This document shows positions 7,418 through 16,407 of a stretch of 64,000 bases of DNA, piece after piece. Position numbers and translations under genes: made by a program. The stretch's first letter is position 1. Each line of letters begins with the position of its first letter. The stretch lies in contig NZ_CP059492.1 of assembly GCF_014041995.1 (NCBI RefSeq), positions 1,798,001-1,862,000 on the forward strand. The letters run 5' to 3'. Source of the DNA: Changpingibacter yushuensis. Lineage in GTDB: Bacteria; Actinomycetota; Actinomycetes; Actinomycetales; Actinomycetaceae. The notes beneath the pieces are model-generated. The model did no database searches, had not been told where the DNA came from, and saw only the letters and a program-made list of their open reading frames with translations.

Positions 7418-8764
7418 CTACCTGTCCTCGTCTTTCGGACGTGCGTGCCGGCCCCGGCGCCGTGGCCAGAGACGAAACTCTTTGTCATTACTTGGTCTTA
7501 TGCTATCGGCGTTATCGGATGCGGACGGTTCCTGCTCAGGCTCTGGATCAGCCGCACCGGCTCCATCGATCTGGTCATCTTGCTGGGTTTGGGCGGTATC
7601 GGGCGAATTCGGCGGAGTATCAATGTGCTCCGGCTCACTCGATCCGTCAGACCTTTGAGATCCTTCGCCTTCAACCCGTTTCGACTTGCCGTTGTTTGAC
7701 TCCTCGAACGCCTCCCGCACACCTCTATCGACGACGTCGCCGAAACGAACGTTCGTTTCAAAACGGGACCGTGGCCTGCCGTCGTCGTTCTGTTCCATGA
7801 CGCGATTTCGCTGACGGAACTCAGCAATACGCTGGATAAGTCCTTGCGGATCGTACTGGTCCGTCTCAGCGGGGTTCGGTAGCGTGATATCGGCTTGTGC
7901 AAGGAACTGCTCTGCTGCTCGCCCGATCTCATCAACACTTGGCACCGCGAGTTCCATTGCCGGCGCAGTAACGAAGCCTTGGGTGGCGCCTTCTTGGTCA
8001 TAGTCATTCTCAAGGGCTGCGATCATGCCCTTGAGCTCCTCGTTTTGCTCCATGAGCTCCGCGAGTTCCTCCACCTGACCTGCCGAATCCTGCTCCAGAT
8101 CTCCCACGGGCAGGCGCAGACCGGACAAGCTGGAGACCATCTTAAGAACGCCCGCAGCGCCAGCCGAGAAGTGATGACCCACTAAGTACATCGGCACTCG
8201 GACTGCAACGTTGGTCATGCCTAGATCGAGCCGCGAGGTCTGGAACTCAAGGTAGTCAGCAAACGATGATTGGAACCAGAAGTTTGCTTCCAGCACCTCC
8301 GGATTGGTGTCCGGATCCGAGCTTCGGACAACCATGTCAGCGGGACGCGTGTGCGGAGTGGCCGAACCAATGGCGGTGAAAGCAAAGATATGCCGCACAC
8401 CAAACCGCTCGACGATGTCGAGCATGTCAGAGACCAATGCCTCCCAGTGAAAATCGGGTTCCATGCCGTGGAGGTGGAGGAAGGGCTGTCCTTCCATATC
8501 CCGCGCGTTTGAGAGGACAAGGCCATCGCGCCACAATCCCACGAGTTTGCCATCTTCAAAGTTCACCCACGGACGCTGCGCGCGATAATCCATCAAAGGA
8601 TCCGTATCGAACAATGCCGCAGGCTGACCGTCGAGTGGTGCAAGCGAATGGGCGATAAGACGCGATACAGCACCGGCATCGGTTGCAGGATCAACGAGGT
8701 TGATTACCAGATTCTCAATGGGACCTTCAGGCACCTCATCGGGAAATGAAACGTAATGCGCCAC
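7418..8764 (-). CDS. PAC2 (proteasome assembly chaperone-like) family protein
   Basis: Protein of 448 residues whose first 270 or so match the actinobacterial PAC2 family, with PFLHLHGMEPDFHWEALVSD and RFGVRHIFAFTAIGSATPHTRP (both shortened here) as recognisable stretches. The C-terminal 150 residues are charged and low in complexity, ending in a basic tail, so probably disordered. Actinobacterial PAC2 proteins are linked by homology to proteasome assembly chaperones, but their role is not settled. GTG 8764 is chosen because AAGGAGAGAG sits directly upstream; the longer frame to 8833 lacks such support. Confidence 0.8.
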   Translation of the reverse strand: MAHYVSFPDEVPEGPIENLVINLVDPATDAGAVSRLIAHSLAPLDGQPAALFDTDPLMDYRAQRPWVNFEDGKLVGLWRDGLVLSNARDMEGQPFLHLHGMEPDFHWEALVSDMLDIVERFGVRHIFAFTAIGSATPHTRPADMVVRSSDPDTNPEVLEANFWFQSSFADYLEFQTSRLDLGMTNVAVRVPMYLVGHHFSAGAAGVLKMVSSLSGLRLPVGDLEQDSAGQVEELAELMEQNEELKGMIAALENDYDQEGATQGFVTAPAMELAVPSVDEIGRAAEQFLAQADITLPNPAETDQYDPQGLIQRIAEFRQRNRVMEQNDDGRPRSRFETNVRFGDVVDRGVREAFEESNNGKSKRVEGEGSQRSDGSSEPEHIDTPPNSPDTAQTQQDDQIDGAGAADPEPEQEPSASDNADSIRPSNDKEFRLWPRRRGRHARPKDEDR

Positions 8765-9033
8765 TACTCTCTCCTTCCGACGGGCACCGGCACAACGTGA
8801 CGTGCCAAGCCGATCACTTACAGTCGAAACCACTCACATGGATCGGACCGTGCAAATAGTAATCCGTTTGTGCTCAATCTTCGACGCTTCCAGACTACAG
8901 TGGCGTGGCACGAGCCGCATTTATCCCACCGGCGAACCATTGTTGGCGAAATGCGGACGTATGCCCGATAATTGATGGTCCAGTTTTCTTACTGGGTAAA
9001 CACACTTTGCCCACCACCCACGGAGGCCACCTA

Positions 9034-11280
9034 GTGACTGAAAGCTCGCCACGTGAACGCGCCATCGCTCAAGAGCAGGACTATGTGGACCATGCTTACC
9101 ACGCTCTAGATAGTCAACGCGCAGCGTACGCTGATCGGCTGAGCACCGTTCGTAGCCAAACGGGCCAAGAGAGCGCCGGGGAACTCTCCGAGCGGGATTC
9201 CTTTGCCAGTCATTATGAGGACAACCTCACCCGGCTTCGTAACGTGGAGAATCGTCTTGTTCTGGGCCGCCTGGATTTTGAAGATGGAACTAACGAACAC
9301 ATTGGCCGCATCAGTCTGAAGAACTCGGATCGCGAGATCATCCTGCTGGACTGGCGGGCACCGCAAGCAGAAGCCTTCTATCAGGCCACGGCCGCCCATC
9401 CTGGCGATGTAGTTCGACGCCGCCATATCCAGACCCGTTTCCGCGAGGTCACCGGCATTGAAGACGAACTACTCGACTCCAATGCCACGAGCAATGACCT
9501 CAATCTCACGGGCGAAGGCGCTCTCATGGCTGCCATGAATCAGGCTCGCGACGGAAAGATGTCTGACATCGTCGCGACCATTCAAGCCGAACAGGACCGA
9601 ATCATCCGCGCCGAATCTCAGGGCGTCCTCGTAGTGCAAGGTGGCCCCGGCACCGGTAAGACGGCCGTGGCCCTCCACCGCGCTGCGTTCCTTCTCTACT
9701 CCCAGAGGGCACGCTTATCGCGCTCCGGAGTGCTCATTGTGGGGCCCTCCCCCGTGTTCCTCCGCTACATCGATCAGGTCCTTCCCTCTCTCGGCGAATC
9801 AGACGTTGTTTCGACAACAATCGCTGGCCTCATGCCCGGTGTTCGAGCTACGTCTGTAGATTCTGCATACGCTGGCGAGATCAAGGGTCGCCTCGTGTGG
9901 CGCAGGATTGCCAAGCGCGCTGTCCGCGAGGTACTTGAGCGTCCACTTTCGCGTTCTGTCACCCTCACCATCTCCGGAGTCCAGGTTCGCCTGACCCCAC
10001 GAGATGTGGAAACCGCTCACAGCAAAGCCCGCCGCGCAGGCACCTCACATAATGAAGCACGCGACGTTTACGCAAGAATGCTCGTTGACCTGCTTGCCCG
10101 CCGCGTAGCTGATGCAAAAGACCTCTCCTTGGCAGAAAATGAGTGGATTATCGGCGACGTCGCCGCGTCCACAGATGCGCGCCGTGAGATTAACCTCCAT
10201 TGGCTGCCATCGGCACCCTCCCAGCTGCTTGAACGCCTCTACTCGCGCCCCGAACTTCTTCGGGAAGTGGCCCGCGAGTTAAGCGATAGTGAACTCAGCG
10301 CACTCATTCGTCCCAAGGGTTCGGGCTTCACCCCGGCTGACATCGCCATTCTTGATGAACTTGCCGAACACCTTGGCCCGTTCCATGACGATTTTGAGAG
10401 GCGGCAACGTTCAGCCGCACAGGCTCGCCAAGCCGAACTCTCCTCATACGTCAGCGAGACGATGTCCGCTATGAATCTCGGCGGCGGGATCCTCGATGCC
10501 GGGATGATGGCGGAGCGGCTGGCGGACTCTGGCCCGCGCATTACGCTCGCCGAACGGGCAGCCTCTGACCGTTCATGGACATACGGCCACGTGGTGGTAG
10601 ACGAAGCACAAGAGCTTTCACCCATGCAGTGGGAGATGCTTATTCGGCGCTGCCCGAGCCGATCCTTCACCGTGGTAGGAGATCTCGACCAACGCCCAGA
10701 GGGCGCGCCGCAAGGCGGATGGCGGTCCCTGCTGGGCCGCCTCGGTGAGAACGTACGTCAGGAGAACCTGACGATCTCTTACCGCACGCCAGCAACTGTT
10801 CTGAATGCCGCGAGCCGGACGCTGCTCGCAGCGGGAGCCAGGGTGGCGTCTGTCCAAGCAGCTCGCGACCTTCCGGACAGCTTTGTAGATAGCCCGGCCA
10901 CAATCGACACCGTGAATGAGGTGCTCGCCATGGAGATTTCACAAGCTTGCCTCATTATGGATGCAGAATATGGCGTTGGCGGCGGCACTCTGGCAGTCAT
11001 CGCCCCCGAAGCCATGCACGATCGGGTCGCAGCGGCCATCCTGGCATCTGAATCAGCGCAACGTTGGCCTACCGACACTGATGGGAATGATGTTGCCGCA
11101 CGCATCCAGGTGTTGACTCCGTATCAGTCCAAAGGGCTCGAATACGACGTCGTCGTGCTGTTTGAACCTGCTGCGGTTCTGGAGGAGGGGCCCGGAAGTC
11201 TCTACGTAGCCATGACTAGGCCAACGCGGCAGCTGCGGGTGGTTCATACCACTGCACTTCCAGAAGGCATGCACGCCTAA
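9034..11280 (+). CDS. helD: HelD-like superfamily 1 helicase, RNA polymerase recycling factor
   Basis: UvrD/Rep-like ATPase of 748 residues. The Walker A is VVQGGPGTGKTAVALHR, the Walker B is VVVDEAQELSPMQW, and SYRTPATVLNAASR and LTPYQSKGLEYDVVVL supply later SF1 motifs. The N-terminal part is a long helical region (EQDYVDHAYHALDSQ onward) characteristic of HelD, which enters the RNA polymerase channels and releases stalled enzyme using ATP. The length is close to mycobacterial class II HelD. GTG 9034 has GGAGG 7 nt upstream and leads directly into the conserved N-terminus; the open frame before it does not. Confidence 0.88.
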   Translation: MTESSPRERAIAQEQDYVDHAYHALDSQRAAYADRLSTVRSQTGQESAGELSERDSFASHYEDNLTRLRNVENRLVLGRLDFEDGTNEHIGRISLKNSDREIILLDWRAPQAEAFYQATAAHPGDVVRRRHIQTRFREVTGIEDELLDSNATSNDLNLTGEGALMAAMNQARDGKMSDIVATIQAEQDRIIRAESQGVLVVQGGPGTGKTAVALHRAAFLLYSQRARLSRSGVLIVGPSPVFLRYIDQVLPSLGESDVVSTTIAGLMPGVRATSVDSAYAGEIKGRLVWRRIAKRAVREVLERPLSRSVTLTISGVQVRLTPRDVETAHSKARRAGTSHNEARDVYARMLVDLLARRVADAKDLSLAENEWIIGDVAASTDARREINLHWLPSAPSQLLERLYSRPELLREVARELSDSELSALIRPKGSGFTPADIAILDELAEHLGPFHDDFERRQRSAAQARQAELSSYVSETMSAMNLGGGILDAGMMAERLADSGPRITLAERAASDRSWTYGHVVVDEAQELSPMQWEMLIRRCPSRSFTVVGDLDQRPEGAPQGGWRSLLGRLGENVRQENLTISYRTPATVLNAASRTLLAAGARVASVQAARDLPDSFVDSPATIDTVNEVLAMEISQACLIMDAEYGVGGGTLAVIAPEAMHDRVAAAILASESAQRWPTDTDGNDVAARIQVLTPYQSKGLEYDVVVLFEPAAVLEEGPGSLYVAMTRPTRQLRVVHTTALPEGMHA

Positions 11281-11361
11281 GAGCCCGAGGGCATTCACGC
11301 GAAAAAGCCCGGGATGTGAGCTGATGTTGCCGCGCCAGGGTTTTTCGGACATTGTTGATCC

Positions 11362-12573
11362 GTGACCCGCATACTCCTGCTCGAGAATCCATACCAGTCA
11401 GCCGATGAGGTCTTCAACAAGACCGACTGCGAGATCATCAGAGTCTCCCACGCCCTCCAAGGCCAGGATCTGATAGACGCTCTTGACGGAATCGATATCC
11501 TTGGCATCCGATCTAAGACCACCGTGACTCGCGAAGTCATCGAGGCATGCCCCAGCCTTACAGCGATTGGCGCATTCTGTATTGGCACCAATCAGATCGA
11601 TCTGGCAGCGTGCAACGAACACGGCGTCGCTGTGTTCAATGCGCCATACGCCAACACGCGCTCCGTTGTGGAGCTGGCCATCAGTGAAGCAATCGCGTTG
11701 ACCCGTCACATTCCTGAGAAGAACTCCGCACTGCACTCCAAACTGTGGAAGAAGTCTGCCAACGGCGCCCACGAAGTACGGGGCAAGACTCTTGGCATCG
11801 TCGGATACGGCTCGATCGGAACGCAGCTCTCGGTACTGGCTGAGGCTATGGGCATGCGCGTCATCTTCTATGACATAGCCGAACGCCTGACCATCGGCAA
11901 TGCGAAACGCGTCCGAAGCTTGGATGAGCTCCTCAACCAAGCTGACATTGTCTCCTTGCACGTGGACGGGCGCCCCTCAAATAGGGGTTTCTTCAGTCGC
12001 TCGCAGTTTGCACAGATGAAGAAGGGCGCGATACTTATCAATCTTTCGCGCGGTTCGATCGTCGACATCGACGCCCTCGTTGAGAAGCTGGCAGATGGTT
12101 CACTCGCGGGAGCTGGCATCGACGTATTCCCTGAAGAACCAGATGGCAATGGCGATCCGTTCGACTCCCCGCTTGTTGAGTTCCCCAACGTCATCTTGAC
12201 GCCGCACATCGGAGGATCCACCCTCGAGGCTCAGGAGTCAATTGGCTACTTCGTGGCTGGAAAGCTCTTGGATTACTGGAGAAAGGGTTCAACCGAACTA
12301 TCGGTCAACCTTCCGAACATCGCGGCCACGCCGTCGCGCAGCTCTCTGTATCGCATCGCGTGGATCCACAGGAACATGCCAGGCGCTTTGGCGCGAGTCA
12401 ACCAGATCTTTGCGGATGAGGGAGCCAACATCAACACTCAGGTTCTAGCAACAGAAGGAGAGATTGGCTACATGGTGACCGACGTCTCCACGGAGCTTCC
12501 GGCTCACGCCGTCGAACATCTCGCGGACTCTCCTCAGAACATTCGGCTTCGAGTTCTCAGGCGTGAGTACTAG
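11362..12573 (+). CDS. serA: D-3-phosphoglycerate dehydrogenase
   Basis: NAD-dependent first enzyme of serine synthesis, 403 residues. The nucleotide-binding motif GIVGYGSIGTQL lies near 150; the active-site region has INLSRGSIVD (Arg near 232), the acid in EEPDGNGDPF and the catalytic His in TPHIGGST. A C-terminal ACT-like domain (about 330-403, IHRNMPGALARVNQIFADEG) suggests serine feedback. The length matches the short E. coli type, not the long mycobacterial type. The GTG start has no Shine-Dalgarno; CATTGT lies 6 nt upstream, so the mRNA may be leaderless. Confidence 0.92.
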   Translation: MTRILLLENPYQSADEVFNKTDCEIIRVSHALQGQDLIDALDGIDILGIRSKTTVTREVIEACPSLTAIGAFCIGTNQIDLAACNEHGVAVFNAPYANTRSVVELAISEAIALTRHIPEKNSALHSKLWKKSANGAHEVRGKTLGIVGYGSIGTQLSVLAEAMGMRVIFYDIAERLTIGNAKRVRSLDELLNQADIVSLHVDGRPSNRGFFSRSQFAQMKKGAILINLSRGSIVDIDALVEKLADGSLAGAGIDVFPEEPDGNGDPFDSPLVEFPNVILTPHIGGSTLEAQESIGYFVAGKLLDYWRKGSTELSVNLPNIAATPSRSSLYRIAWIHRNMPGALARVNQIFADEGANINTQVLATEGEIGYMVTDVSTELPAHAVEHLADSPQNIRLRVLRREY

Positions 12574-12576
12574 GGT
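12571..12576 (+). promoter_or_regulatory. Possible -10 overlapping the serA stop
   Basis: TAGGGT lies 7 nt before the acyl-CoA ligase ATG. It includes the serA TAG stop codon, so chance occurrence is more likely than at other sites. If real, the ligase gene has its own leaderless transcript. Confidence 0.28.
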
Positions 12577-12583
12577 TTGAAGC

Positions 12584-14719
12584 ATGAGTGAATCCACATC
12601 GGCGCGGCCCTTTTATCTTCCCGGCATACCAGCTGAGATCGAACCAGTCACGCGGCCTTTGGGTTCGCTTCTGTGGCAGTCTGCCAAAGATTATCCCAAT
12701 CGCATTGCAATTGACTTTCTCGGGCGGACCATCACCTACTCCGAACTCGCGCATCAGACGCGGAAGGCCGCGGTTGCACTGTACCGATGTGGGGTACGCC
12801 GCGGCGATGTAGTAGCCCTGATTATGCCGAACTGCCCGCAACACGTGGTGGCATTCTACGCGGCCCTTTCCCTGGGCGCCGTAGTGGCGGAGCATAATCC
12901 TCTGGCGCCATCCGCCGAGCTTCACGAACAGTTGGCGCGCCATGGAGCGAAAGTGGTGGTGGTCTGGGAGCAGACGCTTGCCAAACTGACTGAGGACGGC
13001 GATGACCGGGGCAGGACGTACCTTTCAGTTGACCTATCTCGGGAACTCCCCCACTTCTCGCGCTTGTTGTTGACTCTCCCTGTTGCGTCTGCACGCGCGC
13101 AGCGGGCGAAACTACGCGCCGATGTGCCACATGGCATTCTCTCTTTTGACAGAGTTGTCAAGAAAGCCCCTAGTGCCAGCCAGTTCATCTTGAAGACTGA
13201 TTCCGGAATCGACCTTGATTCCCGCGCAGTCTTAATCCACACAGGTGGAACCACTGGCGTACCCAAGGCCGTCCAACTCACCCACCGAAACCTCATGGCA
13301 AACATCACCCAGACCACGCTGTGGATCCAAGGTGTGCGCAGAGGCGAGGAAGTCTTCGCTGGTGTTTTGCCATTCTTCCATGCATTCGGGCTCCAGACTG
13401 TGCTCGGCGTGGGGATCTCTCAAGCGGCCACGTTGGTGATCCTGCCCAACTTTGACGTCTCCTCCCTACTTGCTGGTCAGCGTCGCTACCCCATCACCCT
13501 CTTCCCCGGGGTTGCTCCCATGTTCGAACGTGTTCTTGCCCAGGCCGTGAAAGAACGCGAGGCGGGAAAGGCAACAGACCTCACCTCCATCAAATGGGCT
13601 TTCTCCGGTGCCATGGCCCTGGATCCAGACCTCGCCACTCGATGGGAGGAAGCCACTGGCGGATTCATTATTGAGGGATACGGCATGTCCGAGGCGAGCC
13701 CTATCATTGCCGGTTCGCCTGTCTCGATCAATCGGCGCCCATCCACTCTCGGGATTCCTTTCCCATCCACCGAGATTCGCCTTGCTGACCCGGACGACCC
13801 GAGCAAGGACGCCGCCGATGTGGGAGAAATCCTCGTTCGTGGGCCTCAAGTGTTCTCTGGATACTTGGGCGAGCCTGATGAGACAGCCGCCGTATTCCAC
13901 GACGGCTGGCTCCGCACCGGAGATCTTGGCCGTTGGGATGACGGGTTCCTCGTCATGGCTGATCGTCGCAAGGAGATGATCATTCACGGTGGTTTCAACG
14001 TGTATCCGTCTCAGGTGGAAGATGCCATTAAGTCCATGCCGGGTGTTCGCGACGTAGCAGTAGTTGGTATGCCTGATGAGAACCGTGGTGAGTCTGTTGT
14101 GGCGGTACTGGTGCTAGAGCCCGATACCATCGTTGATATCGATGCCGTTCGCAGGTGGACACAAGATAAGCTCTCTCACTACGCCATGCCAAAGTCCATT
14201 GCCATCGCAGAAGATTTGCCACGCTCACAGCTGGGAAAGGTACTACGCCGCGCGGTGCGCGACGAACTCCAAGAGTACGAGCTCAAATCCGGCGAATGGC
14301 GGAAGAAGGCTGCCGAACTTACAGAAGCTACCTCAGACAAACTCGAGGCCCTGACAGCATCGGTTGCCGAATCCGTCTCAGAACTCTCTTTGAATGTGAC
14401 CGAAACGTGGCATGCGACCAAGGAACAGCTTCAGGAGAAGCTGACCTTGGCAAGCGAGCAGATCTCACAGGCTACTGAACAGCTCAACGCTAGGCTCAAG
14501 ACAGATGAGGATGGTCGCATTGGGTTCGGCCTTCATCAAGTTGCAGCTGAAAGCGAGGCGGCCACCCAAGAGGATTCATCCGAAGGAACCGACCCCGGTT
14601 CAGGTGCACAAGCGCAGGCCGAAACGCACACCGCGAATGGTGCGCCGGCCGCTGGTGCAGCATCTTCGCAGGAACCAGATGAGAAACCAATCGACTCGGA
14701 TGAGGAATCACTCCACTGA
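12584..14719 (+). CDS. fadD: Long-chain acyl-CoA ligase (AMP-forming) with a C-terminal helical extension
   Basis: Adenylate-forming enzyme that activates fatty acids to acyl-CoA via acyl-AMP. The 711-residue protein has the P-loop-like LIHTGGTTGVPKAVQLTHRN near 220, GYGMSEASPI near 365 and GWLRTGDLG near 445, with the basic hinge and C-terminal lobe ending near 560. Beyond the normal end is a tail of about 150 residues: an amphipathic, Ala/Glu/Gln-rich stretch (roughly 565-640) with coiled-coil character, then an acidic disordered end. Substrate chain length is unknown. It follows serA by 10 nt. Confidence 0.87.
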   Translation: MSESTSARPFYLPGIPAEIEPVTRPLGSLLWQSAKDYPNRIAIDFLGRTITYSELAHQTRKAAVALYRCGVRRGDVVALIMPNCPQHVVAFYAALSLGAVVAEHNPLAPSAELHEQLARHGAKVVVVWEQTLAKLTEDGDDRGRTYLSVDLSRELPHFSRLLLTLPVASARAQRAKLRADVPHGILSFDRVVKKAPSASQFILKTDSGIDLDSRAVLIHTGGTTGVPKAVQLTHRNLMANITQTTLWIQGVRRGEEVFAGVLPFFHAFGLQTVLGVGISQAATLVILPNFDVSSLLAGQRRYPITLFPGVAPMFERVLAQAVKEREAGKATDLTSIKWAFSGAMALDPDLATRWEEATGGFIIEGYGMSEASPIIAGSPVSINRRPSTLGIPFPSTEIRLADPDDPSKDAADVGEILVRGPQVFSGYLGEPDETAAVFHDGWLRTGDLGRWDDGFLVMADRRKEMIIHGGFNVYPSQVEDAIKSMPGVRDVAVVGMPDENRGESVVAVLVLEPDTIVDIDAVRRWTQDKLSHYAMPKSIAIAEDLPRSQLGKVLRRAVRDELQEYELKSGEWRKKAAELTEATSDKLEALTASVAESVSELSLNVTETWHATKEQLQEKLTLASEQISQATEQLNARLKTDEDGRIGFGLHQVAAESEAATQEDSSEGTDPGSGAQAQAETHTANGAPAAGAASSQEPDEKPIDSDEESLH

Positions 14720-14797
14720 TTCGCTGAGACACCGTGCGCGGGTGGTCACCGTAGAGAAGTGGGGTCCTCCCGCGCAGAGGTATTGAGCTTTCAGTGC

Positions 14798-14901
14798 TGC
14801 CGAGTTCTTCTTGGCTACCGCAATGCCGAGTTCTTCTTGGTTACCGCAATGCCGAGTTCTTCTTGGCTACCGTAATGCCGAGTTCTCTTTGGTTACCGCA
14901 A
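14798..14901. repeat. Four 26-bp tandem repeats between convergent genes
   Basis: Units begin at 14798, 14824, 14850 and 14876, each starting TGCCGAGTTCT and ending in a GGYTACCG-type core; they differ at only a few positions. The array lies in the 207-nt gap between the 3' ends of fadD and nrdR. No spacers and no open frame of note are present. It differs in sequence from the 28-bp array near 4.9 kb but is similar in unit length and copy number. Confidence 0.85.
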
Positions 14902-14926
14902 TGCCCACCCACGTACCGCAGAACCA

Positions 14927-15415
14927 TCAGGAATCTGAGGGACCCGTGTGGTCATCAGTAGGCAGATCTGCTTCTTCAGCTCGAAGCTTTGCTATGGCAG
15001 TTTCGAAATCGTCAAGAGTTTCAAATCCCTCATAGACGGACGCGAAACGCAAGAACGCAATGTCGTCCAGCTTGCGCAGTGGTTCAAGTATTGCCAAACC
15101 GATCTCATGCGTTGAGATCTGTGCACTACCGGTGGCTCGCAGGCGCTCTTCAACTTGGCTGGCGAGGAGCGCCAAATCGTCATCTGTTACCGGCCGTCCC
15201 TGACAAGCCTTGCCGACTCCCGCGATTATCTTCTCGCGGGAGAAAGGCTCCGTGGCTCCTGATCGCTTCGCTACGATCAAGCTTGCCGTCTCGAGGGTGG
15301 AAAACCTCTGTTTGCAGGCAGGGCATTCCCTCCTCCGCCGGATGGAGAGGCCGTCGTCGCTTGTTCGCGAGTCAATAACTCGCGAATCCGGATGGTGACA
15401 AAAAGGACAGTGCAC
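14927..15415 (-). CDS. nrdR: Ribonucleotide reductase regulator NrdR
   Basis: Nucleotide-sensing repressor of ribonucleotide reductase genes, 162 residues. The N-terminal zinc ribbon has CPFC at 3-6 and CPAC at 31-34, followed by an ATP-cone domain ([20 protein letters not shown] onward, about 49-140). The GTG start lies 6 nt after a TATGAT hexamer and lacks a Shine-Dalgarno, which suggests a leaderless mRNA. No nrd genes are in the window. The order nrdR, LysM gene, lexA matches Mycobacterium. Confidence 0.94.
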   Translation of the reverse strand: MHCPFCHHPDSRVIDSRTSDDGLSIRRRRECPACKQRFSTLETASLIVAKRSGATEPFSREKIIAGVGKACQGRPVTDDDLALLASQVEERLRATGSAQISTHEIGLAILEPLRKLDDIAFLRFASVYEGFETLDDFETAIAKLRAEEADLPTDDHTGPSDS

Positions 15416-15421
15416 TCAGCG

Positions 15422-15427
15422 ATCATA
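15422..15427 (-). promoter_or_regulatory. Extended -10 for leaderless nrdR
   Basis: On the minus strand TGCTATGAT forms an extended -10 (TG one base before TATGAT). Six bases separate it from the GTG start codon, so transcription should begin at the start codon. Confidence 0.55.
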
Positions 15428-15618
15428 GCAAACGCTCCATAGCACGCTACTAGGAACTCCTCTAGCCGAAGAGCCGTGGCCACACTGACAAGCCGATGGG
15501 AACGGTGGGTTGCCGAACCGATTGGCTGAGGAACTGATGCTGGCTCACGACGAAGCTGTTCAAGCAACCGACGCAGCGGACGTCATGCACTATGTGCGGA
15601 CACCGATCGGTCAGGGAA

Positions 15619-16218
15619 TCAGTAGGCAGGCAGTTCGATACTCTGCCCCACGGTCAGTGCGTCAGAACCAAGATTGTTGAGGTCACGAATATCCGCAACA
15701 ACTGCGCTGGTATCCGGCGCATTCGTGACCGTGCTAGCGATTGACCACAACGTATCACCCGGTTGAACAACCAACACGTCACCGGGACTTGCCAAGAAAA
15801 GCGAACCAACCATCAAACCGGCCACAGCAAGAACAGCGACAAGGAGAAGCGCACTCAGTGCCTTCACAACAAGAGTGAGCACCTTATCAAGGTCAACTGC
15901 AACGCCTGCCGCGTTCCGCGTGCCTACTGCTGTGGCCTTGGCTGGTGCACCCAGCGACGTAAGCATGGCCCGCCCAGCACGCGGCGAGAAAGCTGCTTCT
16001 ACATCAGCACGGATAGCTGCGCGCTGGCCTACTGAGTGCGCGAACTCCGCAGAATCAGCCGTAGGTACGGCGCGCAGAGCGCGATTGCCAGTTGCCGGTT
16101 TGCGGCGGCCAGCCTGTGAACTAAGTGAAGGAATGGGGTACAAGGCCACCGCACCATCGCGACGAGCATTGTGGGCTGCTGCACCAGCGTCAGGTTGCTG
16201 GATCTCCAGAACACTCAT
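15619..16218 (-). CDS. LysM-domain membrane protein, SOS-regulated (ChiZ-like position)
   Basis: Protein of 199 residues with a long cytoplasmic N-terminus (1-115), one membrane segment (about 118-142, ALSALLLVAVLAVAGLMVG) and an extracytoplasmic LysM domain (VLVVQPGDTLWSIAS at about 148-162). LysM binds peptidoglycan. The gene is divergent from lexA with two SOS boxes right before its start, matching the mycobacterial Rv2719c (ChiZ) locus, an SOS-induced protein that affects division. By analogy it may delay septation after DNA damage. AAAGGAG precedes the ATG. Confidence 0.82.
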   Translation of the reverse strand: MSVLEIQQPDAGAAAHNARRDGAVALYPIPSLSSQAGRRKPATGNRALRAVPTADSAEFAHSVGQRAAIRADVEAAFSPRAGRAMLTSLGAPAKATAVGTRNAAGVAVDLDKVLTLVVKALSALLLVAVLAVAGLMVGSLFLASPGDVLVVQPGDTLWSIASTVTNAPDTSAVVADIRDLNNLGSDALTVGQSIELPAY

Positions 16219-16229
16219 TTTGGCTCCTT

Positions 16230-16245
16230 TCGAACGATTGTTCGT
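16230..16245. promoter_or_regulatory. SOS box 1 (LexA operator)
   Basis: TCGAACGATTGTTCGT matches the actinobacterial LexA consensus TCGAAC-N4-GTTCGA at 11 of 12 positions. It lies 12 nt upstream of the LysM gene start. Confidence 0.85.
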
Positions 16246-16260
16246 CGAACATCTGTTTGT
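16245..16260. promoter_or_regulatory. SOS box 2 (LexA operator)
   Basis: TCGAACATCTGTTTGT shares one base with box 1, has a perfect left half and a degenerate right half. Tandem boxes suggest cooperative LexA binding over the LysM gene promoter. Confidence 0.65.
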
Positions 16261-16287
16261 ACTCTAGCGCCTAGGTTTCATCGTGTC

Positions 16288-16303
16288 TAGAACAAGATTT
16301 CGA
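16288..16303. promoter_or_regulatory. Degenerate SOS box on the lexA side
   Basis: TAGAACAAGATTTCGA matches the LexA consensus at 10 of 12 positions. It lies 105 nt upstream of the lexA start and may be the lexA autoregulatory site. Confidence 0.45.
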
Positions 16304-16407
16304 CTCGCCGCCTGAACGTGTGTTTGAGCGCCCGAATGACCGGTAACCTTGTAGAAGCAGTCAAACATTGTGGGCCGACAAATTTGCGGCCAAAAAGGAA
16401 GGTACGG

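Noticed and set aside
14798-14901. CRISPR array suggested by 26-bp repeats
   Set aside because: Same reason: direct head-to-tail repeats without spacers.
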